DNA of 64,000 nucleotides, taken from assembly GCA_963662155.1 (NCBI GenBank), contig OY759263.1:44724002-44788001 (forward strand), written 5' to 3'. The DNA is from Lamellibrachia columna. Its lineage: Eukaryota; Annelida; Polychaeta; Sabellida; Siboglinidae. The notes below the pieces were generated by a model. The model was not told the origin of the DNA. It made no database searches and saw nothing but the letters and a program-made list of their open reading frames with translations. How positions within the stretch are numbered: the first letter of the stretch is position 1; each line of letters starts with the position of its first letter. Shown here one piece after another: positions 60,523 through 64,000 of the stretch. The translations under genes and the position numbers were made by a program.

Positions 60523-63370
60523 TGCGACAATCCCCATCCTGGATTGCCTTTTTCGGGGTATCTCGACGGTCGCAAGCCCGGGTAAAGGGGAGGGTTCTGC
60601 ATGGGGCTAACAACCCCATCCTGTAAAAAACTAACCTGTTACATAAACCAATACCAGAGATCAAGCCAATTGTGGTAACAGGAATGAAGCAAGCCAGGAT
60701 ACTGGAAGGATGACAGTAAAACCCAGATGGACGCTGACAGACCGATGGTGGATTTCCTGAAACCGAAGAACAAGATAATAGTTGCCTGCTGGGACGTCTG
60801 TACCTTGAACCAGACCAGCTCAGGTGGTGAGGGAGTTCGACAAGTACAACTTAGACATTTTTGGAATCAGTGAAGTAAGGTGGACAGGAACAGGGAAAAT
60901 ACAGCTTGCATCAGTCCACACCCTTCTCTACTCAAGGAGAACCGACAATCAGCACGCAGGAGTAGCCATAATATACTGAAGCAAACTAAAAAAAAAACAC
61001 TTATCGAATGGAAACCCATAGGAGCAAAAATCATAACAGCTAAATTTAACTCAAGATTTAACTCAAGATACACCAAGCTCACTATCATATCGTCTTATAC
61101 CCCTATTGAAAATGCTGATAAAGTGGATAAGGAGGCTTTTTACGACAACTTGCAAGAAGCGATACAAAGGGTACCGGTTCATGACATGCTGTTGGTGATA
61201 GGCGACCTTGATGCCAGGGTGGGCAATGACAACGCACACAGAGAGAGCAACATGGGCACACAAAGGTGTGGAATCATGAAAGATAATTGACGGCCTCTGC
61301 GAACTCTGCGAAGAAAACAAACTAGTCATCGGGGGACCATTTTTTATCATAAAGAAATCCACAAGAAAACTAGGACTTCACCATATGGGGCCACCACCAG
61401 CCAGATGGACCACATTACTGTTAACAAGGGATGGAGGAGTTCACTGCAGGGTGTAAGGACAAGAAGTGGGGCAGATGTGGCCCACGATCACAACATAGTT
61501 ATAGGAACAGTAACCCTAAAGCTGTGGAAGACAAAAAGAGGACAGGAGAGGGCAAAACAGCTTGACTCTAAGAGGCTAAAGAATGATGAGGTCAAGACTG
61601 CATTCCGGCTTGAGCTGAGAAATCGATTTAGCGCCCTGGAGGAAGAACAACAAATTAACATAGCCAACTCCAATCAAGCAATCTGTGAAGCAGAAGTGAA
61701 AGTCCTGGGATACAAGACATAAAAGGAAGGAATGGATGAAGCAGGACACTTGGACAAAGATTTCAGAAAGGACATAGACCAAGCAGAAAATTAATTCAAC
61801 CAGATCGCAAAGGCTGACCGAAACACTGAAAAGCAAATATGCTGAGCTGAACAGAGAGGTTAAGAAGATGGCTAAAGCAGATAAGAAATCTTTCATGGAG
61901 GGACTTGCAGAGGAGGCTGAGGAAGCAGCTAGAAAACAAGAGCTTAATACTCTATTTAAAATTTATTGAAAAACAGTGATGTACCAGTCAATGATACAAC
62001 TGGAAACCTCCTCTCAAGTGAAAGAGGGAAGTTGGAGTGCTGGAAAGAACACTTCCAGACCATCTTGAACAGGCTAGAGCCAACAGAGACTGTTCATATA
62101 TCAGCAGTTGAGGAAGACGTGGATGTGAATACAGACCCACCATCACTTGAAGAGGTGAAAATGGGCAAAGGTAATGACGAATGAAAAGGCCCCAGGCTCT
62201 GATGGAGTGACAGCTGATATGTTGAAGGTTGAAGATACAGTCACACCCAGACTTCTGACACAGATCTTCAGTGACATCTGGGAAACAGAAAACACACCAG
62301 ATTGGAAAATGGGGCTGATAGTAAAATTACACAAAAAGGGAGACTTATCGAACTCCAACACCTGGAGAGGTATCACCCTTCTATCACTCACAAGCAAAGT
62401 CTTTAGCAAAATTATTCAAGAAAGACTGATCAAGGCACTGGAGCAGAACATCAGGGAAGAACAAGCAGGCAGGAAAGGGAAATCCTGCAGTGACCACATA
62501 TATACTCTGAGGCAGATACTAGAGCAGAGCAATGAGTGGAATAGACCCCTCTATGCTAATTTCATATACTTTGAAAATGTTTTTTGACAGCCATTACCAG
62601 GAGTCCTTATGGAGCATCTTGAGACACTACGGAGTTCCTGCCAAGCTTGTCAACATCGTCAAAATGCTGTATACAGATTTTTCAGCACAAGTGATATGCA
62701 GCAACAATTTAACAGATTGAAATCAAAACAAGTGTGAAGCAAAGCTGCATCCTCTCACCATTTCTGTTTATGCTGAGCATGGACCAGATCATGTGAAAAT
62801 TAGAAAGTGCAGGCAGGAGAGGGATTAGAAGGACGGTGACAAGTCAGCTAGAGGATCTGGACTTTGTAGATGACATCTGCCTAATATCCCACCACTTCTC
62901 GGACATGCTGTCAAAGAAAGAAAGAAGAGCTTTCCACTACAGCAAAAAAGATTTATGGATCAGAATCCTTGAAAATGACAAAGACTATCAACCACAGGCT
63001 TAGTCTTTCAGAACAGATGCCTTCGCAAAATACTCAAGATATTCTGGCCTAACAGCATCTCCAATGCAGAACTCCGCAGAAGAACATAAACCCAGCCCAT
63101 CACACTGGAGAAAAAACGATGCAGACGGCAGTGAATTGGCCACGTCTTGAGAATGCCGCAGACAGCAATAGTCCGAACTGCTCTCAGGTGGACACCAGAT
63201 GGAAAACGGGTGAGAGGAAGACCGAAAGAAACCTGGAGAAGAACGGTGGATCTAGAAATGAAAGAACCTGACCTGGGGAAGCTCGAGAAAACATCAAGAG
63301 ATAGACTGCAATGGCCTGCTCTGGTGCCCGCCTTATGCGCACTTCCGCACGAAGAGGATTAAGTAAGTAA
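60523..63370 (+). mobile_element. RTE-like LINE, decayed, in an intron of the EGF gene
   Basis: A non-coding leader (CCCGGGTAAAGGGGAGGGTT, then GGGGCTAACAACCCCATCC) precedes an endonuclease remnant (VCTLNQTS, then KLTIISSYTPIENAD and LVIGDLDARVGND). An RT follows: NEKAPGSDGVTADML, KKGDLSNSNTWRGITLLS, then a motif A region damaged as LYANFIYFENVF. The tail is RTALRWTPDGKRVRGRPKET followed by WRRTVDLEMK, the GRPKxTWRR signature of RTE-type LINEs. Stops and frameshifts are numerous. It ends near 63370 in AAGTAAGTAA. Confidence 0.8.
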
Positions 63371-63664
63371 TGTGACAATTAACAGGTTGTTTTGGTATTA
63401 TAGTGCACTATATAAAATAAATACACAGAAACATAGCAACACAACTATCACCGTCGAGTCAGAAATCACTATGTGCTGTGTGATTCCAGTAAAAAAGTGG
63501 AATTGTGATTTAATGTACACTGTATTCATATTTAACATGTAGGTGATAATTAACAAAATCATAAGCAATACAATTTTAAGTCCAATGTTTATGCATGTGG
63601 TACATTTGTTTTAATATTGGTAATAATCATGTTAAACACTAAGATACATCTAGACATGTGTACT
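63371..63664. other. Intron sequence, no feature seen
   Basis: AT-rich, between the RTE-like LINE and the rightmost EGF exon. Confidence 0.4.
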
Positions 63665-63775
63665 TGCCTTTTTCAGAGTGCTGTCCAGTGTAAATTGAAG
63701 GACATATACATCTGGCGCCACCTGTGGTATCAGTGCATGTCCCCCCGTTCTGACAGTAGCCACCAGAGCACCACT
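63665..63775 (-). pseudogene. EGF-like exon, eroded 3' end
   Basis: Acceptor TGCTACAG and phase 1 start. It encodes CSGGYCQNGGTCTDTTGG, then ARCICPSIYTGQHSE. Five EGF cysteines are in place; the sixth reads Ser (HSE in place of HCE). The expected donor after it is not a clean GT (TCTGAAAAAGGCAAGTACA). It is most likely a decayed module of the same EGF/CBM14 gene. Confidence 0.55.
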
Positions 63776-64000
63776 CTGTAGCAGAAGAACGTTGTATACT
63801 ATTCTCAAACATTTACTACATTACAGGTCATAGCGGTTGTGAGATTTTATCTTAACGGTCAACAAGACAACGGTCTGTAGTATGGATTGGACCACTAAGC
63901 ATACTTATATACATGCACAATTACATAGGTGACATTGTTTTTCATTTACACACATTTTGATGAGACTGGGATTGAACCGTTGCCATAGTTGAAATATATG
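63776..64000. other. Intron or flank at window end
   Basis: No feature seen; the EGF gene probably continues beyond the window on the minus strand. Confidence 0.4.

Overview
The window is metazoan nuclear DNA, most likely from an invertebrate. Evidence: symmetric phase-1 EGF-type exons and a chitin-binding (CBM14) terminal exon with eukaryotic splice sites, LTR and non-LTR retrotransposons of animal types, a Tudor-domain fragment, and many minisatellites. I cannot name the species. Nearly all recognisable coding sequence belongs to mobile elements; host gene pieces are sparse.

Layout. 0-4.6 kb: a 74-bp minisatellite, one spliced exon with an integrase-type H2C2 zinc finger, and an old LINE reverse-transcriptase remnant. 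4.6-9.06 kb: a decayed CR1-like LINE (copy A) broken by two other LINE fragments. 9.2-13.4 kb: minisatellites, a foldback structure and long degenerate satellite DNA. 13.4-15.2 kb: a possible LTR with primer-binding site, then the 5' part of a Tudor-like host sequence. 15.235-19.821 kb: a complete but decayed minus-strand Ty3/Gypsy element (5-bp duplication CCTAG) that split the Tudor-like sequence, which continues to 20.23 kb and runs into a 27-bp tandem array. 22.6-24.9 kb: a minus-strand CR1/L2-like LINE. 28.022-49.733 kb: a second, young Ty3/Gypsy element (5-bp duplication GGGAG) whose pol gene is split by a complete 17,270-bp Polinton/Maverick (29,472-46,741; 172-bp terminal inverted repeats; 6-bp duplication CACAAG). 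50.7-55.63 kb: a near-complete CR1-like LINE (copy B). 58.8-63.8 kb: exons of a minus-strand host gene (EGF-like modules and a C-terminal CBM14 domain), with an RTE-like LINE in one intron.

The Polinton is the main object. It has the self-synthesising, virus-like set: protein-primed family B DNA polymerase, packaging ATPase, chromodomain DDE integrase, adenain-like protease, major (F54H12.2-like) and minor capsid proteins, a pVI-like protein and conserved small late proteins. Its left third carries unusual cargo: a NADAR-domain protein (ADP-ribose chemistry), an RPA-like single-strand DNA-binding protein whose first 19 codons can be spliced in frame to two downstream cassettes, and a divergent minus-strand gene with a clean 84-nt intron. 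TATA boxes sit about 30-45 nt before many start codons. The copy is broken: one stop and one frameshift in the polymerase, and one frameshift in the major capsid gene.

The nesting gives relative ages. The outer Gypsy LTRs differ by about 2 substitutions in 191 bp, so the Polinton arrived recently. The lesion count is compatible with decay after insertion, with mobilisation in trans, or with assembly errors.
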